Shown: piece by piece, positions 10,063 through 20,615 of the stretch
Layout: every line of letters begins with the position of its first letter
Position numbering within the stretch: the stretch's first letter is position 1
Source: Diadophis punctatus similis
Taxonomy: Eukaryota > Chordata > Lepidosauria > Squamata > Dipsadidae
Length of the DNA: 64,000 nucleotides
Assembly (NCBI GenBank): GCA_023053685.1
Contig: JALIGW010000029.1
Coordinates: 5,267,707 to 5,331,706, forward strand
Reading direction: 5' to 3'
Program-made: the position numbers and the translations under genes
The notes under the pieces: model-generated
What the model was told of the DNA's origin: nothing
Seen by the model: the letters and a program-made list of their open reading frames with translations, nothing else
Database searches by the model: none

Positions 10063-11982
10063 ATGAACGATGAATATGATTTGCCTGAAAAAGTTGCAAG
10101 AAGTTGCAAGGATGCAAGTGAAGAAGAACGAACATTCACGGTGACATTAATTGGAAGTGGGAAGAAGCATCAAGTGAGAGGCAAACTTACCGACAGTCTG
10201 CTTAGTGCCCTCAAGTCTAGTAAATATGTTTGTGACTGGATGGACGGAAAGAAGACAACAGAAGAGTTCCACTTAATAGAGAAGAAAGAGTCTTTGAATG
10301 TCTGTGTCAATCTGGGAATGCCTTTAAAGTATGTATCTGATGGCTCACAATTTGAAATGAAACTCTACAAGCTACCTGAAAATAAGAAGGCTAATGAAGT
10401 ATGGTATCGCCAATATGATGATAGGAAAGAAGAATGTATAGTGTTCTATGTCAATGGAATAGGTTCTAGAATGGAAAGCCGTACACAGAGCCGTAAGTTA
10501 ATGAAAAACCTCAACCTAGTTAAAGAATATTGCACATTTTGTATCCTTGCCCCTAAAGGAGAATCCATAAAAGATGCCCTGTGCAATGATGGCCGCTTTC
10601 TGCCATTCCTAAAAGAAACGAATTGGACACTGGTAAAAGATGGAAAAATCATAGATAACGATTTTTTAGTTACCACCTTATCAAATGAAGTTTATGAAAT
10701 TGAGGTGGAGACTAAGAAACCTGCCAGACGTAGAAACAAGAAACGGAATGATTCAGATTTTGGGGAGAGGCAGCTTAGTACTCTTGAAAAGCCACAGCCA
10801 CAGCCACAGCCGGACTTTGAGGAAGGACAGCTCAGTGCTTCTAAAAAACAACAGCAGCAGGACTTTGAATTGCAGCTCCTGCAGTTGTATCCTAAGCTTT
10901 TGGAAGAAGGACGAAAGATTGACGAATTTTTGAAAGGTAACAAAAAGGATGTCCTTGAAGTTTATAAAAGAGACTTTGGCAAGGAGATAAATGACTCTCT
11001 TTCGTTCAAGTTGATAAAGACTCTTGCTAAGCATGGTGATTCAGTTGGATATATAAAAGGGGAGGGTTATGTTGGAACTTGCTTCGTTCTCCGTGATAGA
11101 TATATATTAACATGTCACCATGTAATAAAGTTGATAGTTGGAGAAGGAATTGAAGCAAAGGACTGGGGAAATAGAATTAAGGAGTTAGTCCAGGTAACTT
11201 TCTCTTATGAAGAACAGGGTCCTACAGGAAATTGGTTCTCATTGGAAAACTGGTTTGAAATAGCAGATGAGGATCTTGATTTTGCTGTCTTGAAATTGGA
11301 AGAAAATGAAAGTAAAAGTCCTCCATCAGGATTGTTGCAATTTTATTTCTCACCACCAGCAGATGGTCCCATTTTTATCATAGGTCACCCAAATGGAGGA
11401 ATGAAGTATATGGATGTTTGTCTTGTTGTCAATATACTTGAACGTGACAAGGCATTTAGCGATCATTTGCAGCAACACAAGAAAACTGAAGATTGCTCCT
11501 CGTCTGTGTGTGGTTACAGCCCAGAGGAAAACTGCATCCATATATATCGTCCAAAAGATTTTGAGAAACACAGAAGTAATCCTAATATTGTCACTTACAA
11601 TACCTGTTTTTTTGGGGAGTCATCGGGTTCAGCGGTGTTTAACAGAGATGGGCAGCTTGTTGCTTTCCATGCTGCTGGATTTGCTTATAAAATGAGAAAC
11701 AAAGACTGCAGCATAATTGAATGGGGCTATTCAATTCACTCAATTATTTTAAAAATTAAATCCAAATTTAAATCTTGGTATGATGCTGTAATTGGCTCAC
11801 ATGTGGATGCATCTCTGTGTGAGGCAGTGGAGGAAATGCACCTGTCTCCTGCAGGTCCCATCGACCAAGCAATGCCAGTTGGCAGGGCCGAGGGGGAGAG
11901 CCTTCTCTGTGGGAGCTCCGTCCCTCTGGAACCAACTGCCCCCAGAGATCAGGACTATCCCCACCCTGCTGGCCTTCCGTAA
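10063..11982 (+). CDS. FAM111A: FAM111A-like trypsin-fold serine protease
   Basis: A 639-residue protein in one exon. In mammals FAM111 proteins are nuclear serine proteases; FAM111A acts at replication forks, helps remove protein-DNA crosslinks and restricts some viruses. Residues about 20-220 resemble the paired ubiquitin-like region, including KGESIKDALCNDGRF near residue 165, which is almost the human sequence. Residues about 225-285 are a low-complexity linker rich in K, R, Q and P. The protease domain follows: the histidine is H353 in LTCHHV, the aspartate D406 in EDLDFAVLKL and the serine S521 in GESSGSAVF, so the triad is complete. Length is close to the human protein (about 610). The ATG is the first in the exon, but the frame is open upstream to the splice acceptor, so extra N-terminal residues are possible. 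About 45 C-terminal residues, from roughly residue 595, come from LINE sequence. FAM111B is the alternative name; the DTX4-proximal position and similarity favour FAM111A. Confidence 0.9.
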   Translation: MNDEYDLPEKVARSCKDASEEERTFTVTLIGSGKKHQVRGKLTDSLLSALKSSKYVCDWMDGKKTTEEFHLIEKKESLNVCVNLGMPLKYVSDGSQFEMKLYKLPENKKANEVWYRQYDDRKEECIVFYVNGIGSRMESRTQSRKLMKNLNLVKEYCTFCILAPKGESIKDALCNDGRFLPFLKETNWTLVKDGKIIDNDFLVTTLSNEVYEIEVETKKPARRRNKKRNDSDFGERQLSTLEKPQPQPQPDFEEGQLSASKKQQQQDFELQLLQLYPKLLEEGRKIDEFLKGNKKDVLEVYKRDFGKEINDSLSFKLIKTLAKHGDSVGYIKGEGYVGTCFVLRDRYILTCHHVIKLIVGEGIEAKDWGNRIKELVQVTFSYEEQGPTGNWFSLENWFEIADEDLDFAVLKLEENESKSPPSGLLQFYFSPPADGPIFIIGHPNGGMKYMDVCLVVNILERDKAFSDHLQQHKKTEDCSSSVCGYSPEENCIHIYRPKDFEKHRSNPNIVTYNTCFFGESSGSAVFNRDGQLVAFHAAGFAYKMRNKDCSIIEWGYSIHSIILKIKSKFKSWYDAVIGSHVDASLCEAVEEMHLSPAGPIDQAMPVGRAEGESLLCGSSVPLEPTAPRDQDYPHPAGLP

Positions 11983-12225
11983 AGCAATAAAAACATGGCT
12001 CTTCCGGCAGGCGGGATGAAAGTGAGACCAATTAGATCATCTTTGGTCTCCCCCCTGGTATGAATGATGGATGATTTTTAACCTTTTTAATAATCTTTTA
12101 ACTGTTGTGATGTTGTTTTTTATGACTGTTTTTATGAATTGTTCTATGTATTGTACGTCACCCTGAGTCCCATGGGAGTGGGGCGGCATATAAGAACGTT
12201 CAATTCAATTCAATTAAATTAAATT
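11850..12225 (+). mobile_element. CR1/L2-type LINE 3' end overlapping the FAM111A-like stop codon
   Basis: The order 'gagccttctctgtgggagctccg', 'ctggaaccaactgcccccagagatcagg', 'ctggccttccgtaaag', 'cctgagtcccatgggagtggggcggcatataa' and a short 'caattcaattaaattaaa' tail is the typical 3' end of a very common reptile LINE. It is in the same orientation as the gene, supplies the last coding residues, the TAA at 11980-11982 and an AATAAA at 11986-11991. The 5' edge is approximate. I am unsure whether it belongs to the CR1 or L2 branch. Confidence 0.75.
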
Positions 12226-12428
12226 AAAGTTAATATTATTTTGTTAAAGTTCAGTCCACTTCTCCAAAAATTGAAATTGCTTGAGGGAAAATTATCTGCC
12301 AAGGTTCTGCTTTCTTTGGATTTATAACAGTTTGTGACAGATATATTTAGTTTCAAATATACAGACTGAACATTGCTGCCACTCTACATTACATTTTTCA
12401 ACCAATGCCTCAAAGATGAGTGTCTATT

Positions 12429-12799
12429 AGATGGTGTTAAACTTATAGGATGGTTGGAAAGATGAACAAGATTGTAAACATTTTTTTTTCTTTTCTTTTT
12501 TTTGTATTAATATTGTCTATTGATGGTATTTTTTTAAGATTATTTTATATATATATATATTATATATTTTGGAGTTATAAATTTGATATAGTGTAATATT
12601 TTGTTATCAATAATTTGAGGATTTGAAATATTAATATTGTTTATCGATGGTATTTTCATATCATATATTTTGGAGTTATAAATTTGATATAGTGTAATAT
12701 TTTGGTATCAATATTTTGTGGATTTAGGGATTAAGTTCAAAGTCTTTGAGGCATAAGGAGTTGGTTCTTATTTTTTTATTATCATTATTATATACTTTG

Positions 12800-12867
<68 letters not shown>

Positions 12868-13474
12868 TTTTGAAGTTGATACCTTAAAGTATAGGAATAT
12901 TGTTATTAATGTGTTTGATATTATGATTTTATGTTTAGAAGAAATGTTATACATATAATATTATGTTATTAATAAGTTGGTGGATTTTAGGTTTAAGTTT
13001 AAGGGTTTTGAAATATAAGGGGTTAGTTTTTAATTATTATTTTTTATTTTCTTATCATTAATATATATATTAAATAATGGGAAGTTAATATTCTGATATA
13101 TTGTAATACTATGTTATTAATATTGTTTGAGTTTATGATTAAGTTTAGTTTTTGAGGTTCATCTTTGTTTCTCTTTTATTTTACTTATTTTTGTTTTTCA
13201 CTTGTTTACTTTCTCTTTAATTATTAAGGTTTTGAATAGTTTAGAAAAATTTGGAATTAAAGATGCTAAAAAAATGGGGGAATTAAGAAGTTGACTTAAC
13301 TTAATTTAGATTTATGTTATTGAATACTATGCCCTGTACTTTCTCTGGGAAGCCGGGGGGGGGGGGGGGGGGAGGGAAGGGAAGGGAGTGGGTTGTGGGT
13401 AGGGGGGATGGGGGGGAAAAATTGAAAAAAAATGCTTGTACTTTGTACTAATAAAACTTTTTGAATTAAAAAAA
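12429..13474 (+). mobile_element. 5'-truncated L1-like retroinsert (3' UTR only)
   Basis: A 17-bp direct repeat, AAAGATGAGTGTCTATT, flanks the block at 12412-12428 and 13475-13491. The insert ends with 'actaataaaactttttgaatt' and poly(A). A long G-tract at about 13357-13372, a feature of L1 3' UTRs, lies just upstream. The body is very AT-rich, contains a ~115-bp imperfect duplication ('ttttggagttataaatttgatatagtgtaatattttg' appears twice) and has no coding sequence. Confidence 0.78.
12799..12855. repeat. (ATT)n microsatellite
   Basis: About 18 ATT units within the L1-like 3' UTR. It gives poly-isoleucine open frames on both strands that are not genes. Confidence 0.95.
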
Positions 13475-13743
13475 AAAGATGAGTGTCTATTTCATTTTTA
13501 GAGCTTCCAGTAGCGATAAATTCTTTTGTAGTTGGGTATTTGTACTTCTTCCTTTATGCAAACGCTCTCTTACTATATATTATTTGGGAGAGAAGAAGAG
13601 TGGAACTAAAGTGAGATTGCAGTTACTCACTTACAACATTTTCTAGTATCATCCAGTTATTAATGTGGTGATGTAAGGACTATCCTTTTTACTGTTATTT
13701 TGTCAGAACAATGGTTTGGTGATTATAAAAGATACTAGAAAGG

Positions 13744-13970
13744 CAGGGGTGGGTTCCTTCCAGTTCGGACTGGATCGCCCGAACCGGTAGCAACTCGCTG
13801 GTGACGTCACTGTTGGTGCTGGTATGTGCGCACCGCCATCTTTTTTTTGGAGTTTTTTGCAAATTTTTTCCCTTCCGCTGCTTGAAAAAGGGCCCTCACG
13901 CCCGCCCGCGTGTTAATACTGACCTTTATTTCTTCTCCCGAAACACAGCTGATCATTCTATCACAGCATG
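13744..13970. mobile_element. hAT element of the CAGGGGTGGGTTCC family, one end only
   Basis: The left end CAGGGGTGGGTTCCTTCC and the interior ('gaaccggtagcaac', 'gtgacgtcac', 'cgctgcttgaaaaagggccc') match, in inverted order, the element at 19522-19904. The right terminal repeat is missing around 13970, where the sequence changes to something else. Confidence 0.7.
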
Positions 13971-14156
13971 TAATCAATAAAGCTTTGGATTCCTTGAGCC
14001 ATTGCATTGTCTCCATTTCTGTTTCTTGCAACTTAATATTCATAAGAAACTTTAAACCAGGAAACCAACGAGACAGCATTGTATGTATTGTAATTTGCTG
14101 CAAATACCAGCTGGTGGCAACAAGATCTATTAAAGCATAGTTTGGGCAAGCATTCG

Positions 14157-14475
14157 TGTCACGGTGTGAATATTGTCAGTTGTGAGTCTATGCAGGGTGA
14201 TGCACCCCTATCCTAATATTATGGTACATCCCAATACAAGCAGAACACGTGATATGATGTTCTACGCATGTCTACATTCCTCATTCACCATTAATCATTC
14301 TTCTGCCTTGTCTGTCGACCGTGTGTTACTCAGCAATAATGTAGCTTATTCAGGATTTATTGTTTTTGTACTCAAATAAATATTTTCTATTAGACATTTA
14401 ATCTCGGTTTTATTTCTAACTGTTTGGATTCCAAGTAAAGATCCAGTATCGCCTCTATGAGATGGGAGGTGGTCA
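14157..14475 (+). mobile_element. Solo LTR, copy 1 of an unnamed family (319 bp)
   Basis: Begins TGTCACGGTGTG and ends GTGGTCA. The block 'ttattgtttttgtactcaaataaatattttctattagac' carries an AATAAA polyadenylation signal followed by 'ggttttatttctaac'. It matches the second copy at 36458-36782 along its length. Flanks ATTCG and TTCAT do not give a clean duplication, so edges may be off by a base or two. No internal retroviral genes are nearby. Confidence 0.6.
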
Positions 14476-14479
14476 TTCA

Positions 14480-14662
14480 TCCTCGTGATTCTTCCTTCTC
14501 TGCAGCTTTTGATATCACTTCCAGGGGTTGGGGATTTGGGGGGGGGCATAGTTTCATGTTAGTATTCCATTGGTATCTGTTTCAGGGAGAGATCAGTTCC
14601 TAGGCCCCTCCTGCGTGGAGGGTTGCTATGTTGCCCTACTGTCTGCCAATTTTTCAACATCT
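14480..14662 (+). mobile_element. L2/CR1-type LINE reverse transcriptase fragment (left part)
   Basis: Together with 16147-16230 this forms a degraded LINE. Joining across the hAT insertion, the reading 'FNIYMK' near 14655 leads to a YAD(Y) catalytic motif at about 16200-16211, where the second aspartate is lost. The fragment has stops and is a relic. Confidence 0.5.
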
Positions 14663-16138
14663 CAGTGGTGAAATCCAATTTTTTTTGCTACTGGTTCTGT
14701 GGGCGTGACTTGGTGGTGGCTAATGTAACTGGGTGGGCATGGCCAACTTTTTTTTACTTTTTAAAGCATTTTTAATTCCCGTTCTCCCCAGCTGGTAGTT
14801 TTCCTTTCACGCAACCATCAATAGCTTGTCCTTTAACATGATTTGTAGACCTCAAATCTCAGCGTTTGCAGCTGAAGGACCCTTCCTGGAACAACCCGCC
14901 ACTCTCGCTGCCCTCCCTCCCTGCCTGGCTGGAGACATCCACCTGCCCTCCCAGAGTACCGTCGTTCGCTTTCTTCCTTCTCCCGCTGCGAAACAAAAGC
15001 GAATGGCAGCGGTGGTGCTCTGGGAGGGCAGACGGACATCTGCAGCCAGGCGGGGAGGGAGGGCGTCGAGAGCAGCAGTGGTGGCCCCTTTGAAATGCAG
15101 CGCGTTGCTGCCCAGGCCAAAGGGAAAGTGCCATGGGTTCCACGGCCAAGCCTGTCCCTCTCCCCATGCGGGGGGCTTCTGCCCACTCAGCTTTTGGCGG
15201 CCTCCACGCCTCTCGCTCCGCTTCTTCGTTGGTGGGAAGTGACGCATGGCCGAGCCGCCTTCCCCTGTAGCACTGGACTCTGCGTGCCAGTTCCCGGAAT
15301 GGTGCTGGCGGTTGGCCGGGCCAATCTGCAAAGAGAGCAGGCAAGTGGCCAGATGGGAAGCCAGTGAGCTGCTTCGGAGCCCCAAACCCCACAGAGCCGG
15401 CACAGGAGGCATGTGGGCCCAGGTGGAAGGCGGCCTTTTCTGCAGCATCCCCCTCCCCTCTTTAGATCGCCCTGCAAGGGGGGGATCTGCCTTTGCAGAA
15501 ACTGGGCACTTGCATGTGTAGCAGCCCCGGGACATCCGCCTGCACTCCCGGAGCACTGCCACTGCCGCCCTTCTCAGCCCCAGCGCAGTGTCTGCATTTC
15601 CACCAAAGGCCACCCGCCCACTCACTGGCTGGGCCGGACTGGATGCCAACCTTGGAAGGCAAGAAGGCGTGGGGGACTGCCTGGAAGGCAGGCAAGCATG
15701 GCAGGGCTGCCGGGAAGGGAGTAGGCTGCCAGCTCCCTTCCCCGTGGCCCCGACATGCTTGCCTGCCTTCGACGTGGCCTTCCACTTGCCTGCCTTCGCA
15801 AGTTGGCCACGGGGACGCCGGGAAGGCCGCATGGAAGGCAGGCAAGCATGGCAGGGCTGCGGGCCGCGGGGAAGGGAGTTGGGGAGGTAGGTTGGGATGG
15901 GGGGGACAGGGGCATCTAGGTAGGCCACAACTCGCAGGCTTACCTGGCAGGCAGATCAGGGGCGCAGCACTTCAGGCAGGCTAGCTGCAGAGCAGAGTGG
16001 GCGGGGTAAGCGAGTGGCGACCGGGGGGCCGGTTCAGGGGCATGGCCAGCCAGCCGTCACTAGTGGTTCGGTGACCCAGGTCACATGTCCGCTACCGGTT
16101 TTCCTGAACCAATCCAAACTGGTAGGATTTCACCCCAG
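14663..16138. mobile_element. Large non-autonomous hAT element with GC-rich cargo (1476 bp)
   Basis: Ends CAGTGGTGAAATCC and GGATTTCACCCCAG are inverted, with a perfect 8-bp duplication CAACATCT at 14655-14662 and 16139-16146. The interior (about 14780-16000) is very GC- and CpG-rich and holds repeated blocks, such as 'ggaaggcaggcaagcatggc' at about 15680 and 15834, with inverted relatives near 15755. Open frames of up to 358 residues occur on both strands but have no protein-like composition or known motif; they follow from high GC content. No transposase was recognised. Confidence 0.85.
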
Positions 16139-16146
16139 CAACATCT

Positions 16147-16230
16147 ATATGAAACTTCATTGGGTGAGGTCATCTGGCAATTGGGTTCAGTATCATTACT
16201 ATGCTGATTATACCCAATTCATCTTTTGAC
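16147..16230 (+). mobile_element. L2/CR1-type LINE reverse transcriptase fragment (right part)
   Basis: 'atatgaaacttcattgggtgagg ... tatgctgattatacccaattc' continues the LINE interrupted at 14662. It encodes the region around the reverse transcriptase active site in degraded form, with YADY in place of YADD. Confidence 0.55.
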
Positions 16231-16919
16231 CAAAGGCCAGTCAACTCAGCCTTAACAAAATTGAGTGGCTGTGGGTGTTTATAGCAGGGAGATAAGGGGA
16301 GCTCACTCTAGATCTAGTGACACCTAGTGTTCTCACTTTTTGCTCAGATACTGCCTGGTAGCCTTGAATAACCACTTTATATGACTATCTAGAGTTGGAA
16401 GACTATACTTGATGAATGTATAGCCATCTAATTAGTTAAATGTCAAATGGAGGACTTCCTGGTGGGAAGTGGCCAATTATCACGCAAGGTGGAAATTGCA
16501 ATTTATTTATTGTGTATAGTGCAAAGAGGAGTGATCTTGGGACTATATCACAAATCAAAAGGCGCCAATATCCAAATTAGCATAGCTTTTATACATTTTT
16601 GGAAAACAAAGGCCCGTGATCATTAGCAAGCAATAGGCAACAAGCAACGAAGCATTCACACCTCTATAGAGCAGGGGGCTCTAAATGTGGGAACTCGAAC
16701 ACTTGCAGACTTCAACTCCCAGAGTTCCCCAGCCAGCATGTGAGGATTCATCAAACCATCTCCCACTCAATTTTATGAATGGAGAGAGGCAGACTAGCTC
16801 CAAAATTCATTGGAGAGTGGATTTTGAAAATGGGACAGAGTGGGTGGCAAGCATTTTCTTTGGCAGAACTACCAAAAAAAAGTGCTCAGTAGTGAGCAAG
16901 GTGAGAACTGAATGGCCCT
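16231..16919. other. No gene; half fold-back element near 16674-16740
   Basis: Apart from 'cagggggctctaaatgtgggaac ... gacttcaactcccagagttccccagccagc', which is half of the fold-back family, I see nothing I can name. The 17-bp L1 target copy lies at 16903-16919. Confidence 0.5.
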
Positions 16920-19032
16920 GAAAACTGAAAAAATAGTTATATGGAAAGGAGTCCGACAGGGCTGCCCGTTAGCCCCATTGTTATTTATAACAACATTAGA
17001 AGTACTTTTGAGTCTGGTAAGAAATAGTAGTGAAATAAAAGGGCTTAAAATCAAGAAGGAAGAGTATAAGGTCCAAGCATTTGCGGACGATATGACGTAT
17101 ATTTTGGAAGATCCATTAAAATCAGGAATGGCCCTGTTGGAAGAACTAGAAAAATACGGAAAGGTGACAGGATTAAAATTAAATAAGGATAAAACTAAAA
17201 TAATAACTAAAAACCTTACTGAAGAACAAAATAAAGCTTTAGAAATAAGATTGGGAATCAAGATGGTTAAAAAAATTAAATATTTAGGATTGTGGTTAAC
17301 AGCGAAGTGTAGTTCTATAAAAGAGGACAATTATACAAAATTAACACAAAAAATTAGCAAGGATTTAGAAAGTTGGTCCAAACTACAGCTATCCTTTCTA
17401 GGGAAGATAGCGGCCATCAAAATGATGGTCCTCCCAAAAGTGTTATTCCTCTTCCAAATAGCACCAATTAGATTAAGGAGAAACTACTTCTTGGAACTGA
17501 ACAATATAATTAAGAGATTCATTACTTGCCAAAAAGAAAAGCTAGGATTAAAACTAGTTCATTGTATGATAAGAGGCAGAGGGGCGGCTTTGGACTCCCG
17601 GATTGGGAGAGCTACTATACAGCAGCGGCACTCAGCTGGATAAAGGAGTGGGTAATATTAAGAAATAATAGGACCCTAACCTTAGAAGGTTTTGACTTAC
17701 AGACTGGGTGGCACGCATTCCTATGGGATGGAAAGCAGAAGGCACATGCCTACTTCCAGAGGCACTACATAAGAGGGTCCCTAATTGAAGTCTGGCTTAA
17801 AATAAAGAAAGCACACTATCCTAAAATTCCTAAATGGCTTTCCACCACAGAAGCGATTATCTACCCTAACCTACTAAACAATAAAAAAATCTTTACTTAC
17901 AAACAAATTTTAGATGACCACGATAATATTAGATCAAGGCAAGAACTTAGAACACTTGGAATTGATCTAGATTGGTGGCACTACCTACAGATTAGTACGA
18001 GGTATACCAGGGACGCGATACAACCCGGCTTTCAAAATGAACATGCTTTAGATAAAATTTTACTAGGACCAGATGGGAAAATAATTTCTCGGCTCTATGA
18101 CTTTATGTTAGAATATAATCTTTTTGAAGAAGTGGTGAAAGGCAACATGATAGCTTGGGCACAAAACTTTGGTTATTCAATAACACTTGCAGAATGGGAT
18201 AAAGTTTGGGAACTAAACTACAAACTTACACTAGCGGCCACATACAAAGAAAATATATACAAAATGTTTTATCGCTGGCACCTCCCCCCGGCCCGACTGG
18301 CAAAAATGTTCCCAACAACCTCCTCAAATTGTTGGAAGTGTAAAAAAGAGAGAGGAACTTACTACCACCAATGGTGGACATGCCCTAAAGCCAGAACCTT
18401 CTGGAACAAAATTAGAGCTTGGCTGGAAGAAATAATACAGAGAGAAATCCCACTAAAACCTGAATTCTTTTTATTAGGGATACTTCGTACAAAATACTCA
18501 AAAGAAGAAAGATATTTAATACTACATATAGTTACAGCAGCTAGATTAATATATGCCCAAAATTGGAAATTAGAACATACCTCCACTGCCTCGATGGTCA
18601 TCAGAAAAATACTGGAATGCGCAGAAATGTGCAAATTAACAATGCAGATACATGGGAAGGACGATACAGATTTCTACCAAATATGGAACAAGCTATATAA
18701 TTGGATCAGCCAAAACCCAAAATTAAAAATTTGGCAGATGAATTGAGATATGTTTAAAACCACTCTCTTCTGTAAGTTGTAATTAAATGAATTAACCTAT
18801 GGATGACTACCACCAACACCTACGTTATGGAACATACTTAAAATGTATATACAGATTTCGATACAAAACAAATACTGCAAGAACGCTGTTAAAAAGTACT
18901 CGATTTCTTTGTAATGTTGCGTGTAAATATGTGTATTCGTTCGTGCTATATGTGTTATGTCCGTGTGTTGTGTGTTGTTTGTGTTCTTTTTTATTGTAAA
19001 ATTTCAATAAAGACTATTTTTTTTTAAAAAAA
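16920..19032 (+). mobile_element. 5'-truncated L1 LINE with perfect 17-bp target duplication
   Basis: Flanked by GAGAACTGAATGGCCCT at 16903-16919 and 19033-19049. It starts inside the reverse transcriptase, just before RQGCPL, and keeps the catalytic FADD motif (about 17083-17094), the thumb region, and the full C-terminus with the CWKCKKERGTYYHQWWTC cysteine block. One frameshift near 17526-17560 breaks ORF2 into two frames (to 17643 and 17526-18746). The 3' UTR ends in AATAAAG and an A-rich tail. It is a relatively young copy because only one frame break is seen, but truncation makes it immobile. Confidence 0.92.
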
Positions 19033-19081
19033 GAGAACTGAATGGCCCTAGGTTATGAATATTCTTTGCTTCCTTTTAAGT

Positions 19082-19167
19082 CAGGGGAACTATGGCCTCT
19101 TTATGATTGAGCATGGCTGGCTCAGGAATTCTGGGAGTCCTAAAAGGGCCATAGCTCCCCACCCCTG
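19082..19167. mobile_element. 86-bp hAT palindromic element
   Basis: Ends CAGGGGAACTATGGCC and GGGCCATAGCTCCCCACCCCTG are inverted. A perfect 8-bp duplication TTTTAAGT flanks it (19074-19081 and 19168-19175). One of the smallest complete hAT derivatives here. Confidence 0.78.
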
Positions 19168-19521
19168 TTTTAAGTAGACAAAGGGCCCAGTGGTTCTCAT
19201 CTCTCCAAATCTGCTCAAATTAGGATAGGGAAGTGTTGCTTTTCATACGACAAATCTTACTCCTTTGTAAAGAGAGCATCAATATTTGTGGTATGTGGTG
19301 GGGGGAAGTAACAAAACTCCACCTCTTACATACTTCCATGCGATATCATGATGCAAGTATGAAAAGACAAACCTTTTGGCACATCAATGCATTTAGGAAT
19401 GGACACCTATACTGAAAAGGAGGTCATAAAAGTGAAGTTAGCAGCCACAAATGAGAACTCAACCCCCCATTCTTTTGTGTATATCACACACACAGTGCAC
19501 ATAAAAAGTGGGGCTTCAATT

Positions 19522-19904
19522 CGGGGTGGGTTCCATTTACCTTCACCACCGGTTCGCATCGTGACGTTTCGCGCACTTCTCCTCGTGCAAGTCTGCTTCC
19601 GCGCATGCTCAGTAGCTATAATCAGCCCAAAACACAGTTGAGGAGCTGATCAGCTGTGCTTTGGGCGAAGAAATAAAGGTAAGTATAAACCCGCGGGCGG
19701 GCGGGAGGGCCCCTTTTTCAAGCAGCAGCAGAGGAAAAAACTTCCAAACAGTAAAAAAATTGGGAAAAAATCCCCCCCCCAAAAAGATGGCGGCACCCAC
19801 AGACCGGCACCGACCGAACCGGATCCGTGATGCCATCGTGATGTCACCAGCAGGTCGCTACCGGTTTGGGCGATCCGGTCCGAACCGGGAGGAACCCACC
19901 CCTG
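19522..19904. mobile_element. Non-autonomous hAT element, 383 bp
   Basis: Perfect 8-bp duplication CTTCAATT at 19514-19521 and 19905-19912. The right end GGAACCCACCCCTG and left end CGGGGTGGGTTCC are inverted. Inside lies an inverted arrangement around 'cacagttgaggagctgatcagctgtg'. No transposase. Confidence 0.86.
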
Positions 19905-20380
19905 CTTCAATTGCATGGTTGTGGTTACCATTTTGATTTTTATGACCTCTCCTTTCTCAGTCTCATCTTTACTAGAGCTAGTGCTGGCCAGAAACAAACT
20001 TTTCCCCCTGTTTTGAACAAATGGAATCCCAGTTGTTCTAAGCCAGCCTCCTACTCTGTGTCCCACCCTGTGTCCCATTTTGTGCCCGGCACCCCAGAAA
20101 ACCTGAAAATTAAAGGCGGTGAAAGCCAAACATGTGGTACCACAGAAAAAGAAGTAAAAATATTAGGTTATTTTAAAAAAATTGACAAGTCACATTTTAA
20201 AGATAGAGTAGGATATTATCCTGGCTCAAACACCGGCTTTTTCCTACATGTTAGAGAATTTGTATACTGGTGTTTTTACCCTTTTCTCACCCGTTCCCTG
20301 CTCTAAAAAGTACATGGGAAAAATTTGTTAAACGTGTGAGGCTAATTGCCTGAAATTGGCATGGTTAATGTCCTTTAAAG

Positions 20381-20615
20381 CAGCGGTCCCCAACCTTTGT
20401 GACTTGGCAGCCTGGCTGGGTGGTGGTGGTAGGGGAACCGGGCTGCACAAGCAACATCTACACATGGCTTGACTTGTGCAAGTTGAGCTACATGTGCATG
20501 TGCAAGCGCGCCGGCTTGCTGCTTGTGTAAGTCCAGCTGCGCCCATGCACACCAGCCCGCCAGTCCACGGCCCAGTTCCAAATAGGCCATGGCCCAGTAG
20601 TAGTAGGGACCCCTG
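20381..20615. mobile_element. Non-autonomous hAT element, 'CAGCGGTCCCCAACC' family (235 bp)
   Basis: Ends CAGCGGTCCCCAACCTTT and AGGGACCCCTG; flanks CTTTAAAG (20373-20380) and ATTTAAAG (20616-20623) match at 7 of 8 bases. CAGCGGTCCCCAACC ends are known from several vertebrate hAT families. No coding capacity. Confidence 0.8.

Noticed and set aside
10446..12031. Shorter open frames overlapping the FAM111A-like gene
   Set aside because: They are shadows in other frames; the main frame has the protease triad and FAM111 similarity.
12724..12958. Poly-isoleucine open frames
   Set aside because: Translation of an (ATT)n microsatellite.
14852..15928. 358-codon open frame on the minus strand, and several others across 14826-15984
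   Set aside because: They lie entirely inside a hAT element with GC-rich repetitive cargo, exist in several overlapping frames on both strands, and have no recognised domain or plausible start context.
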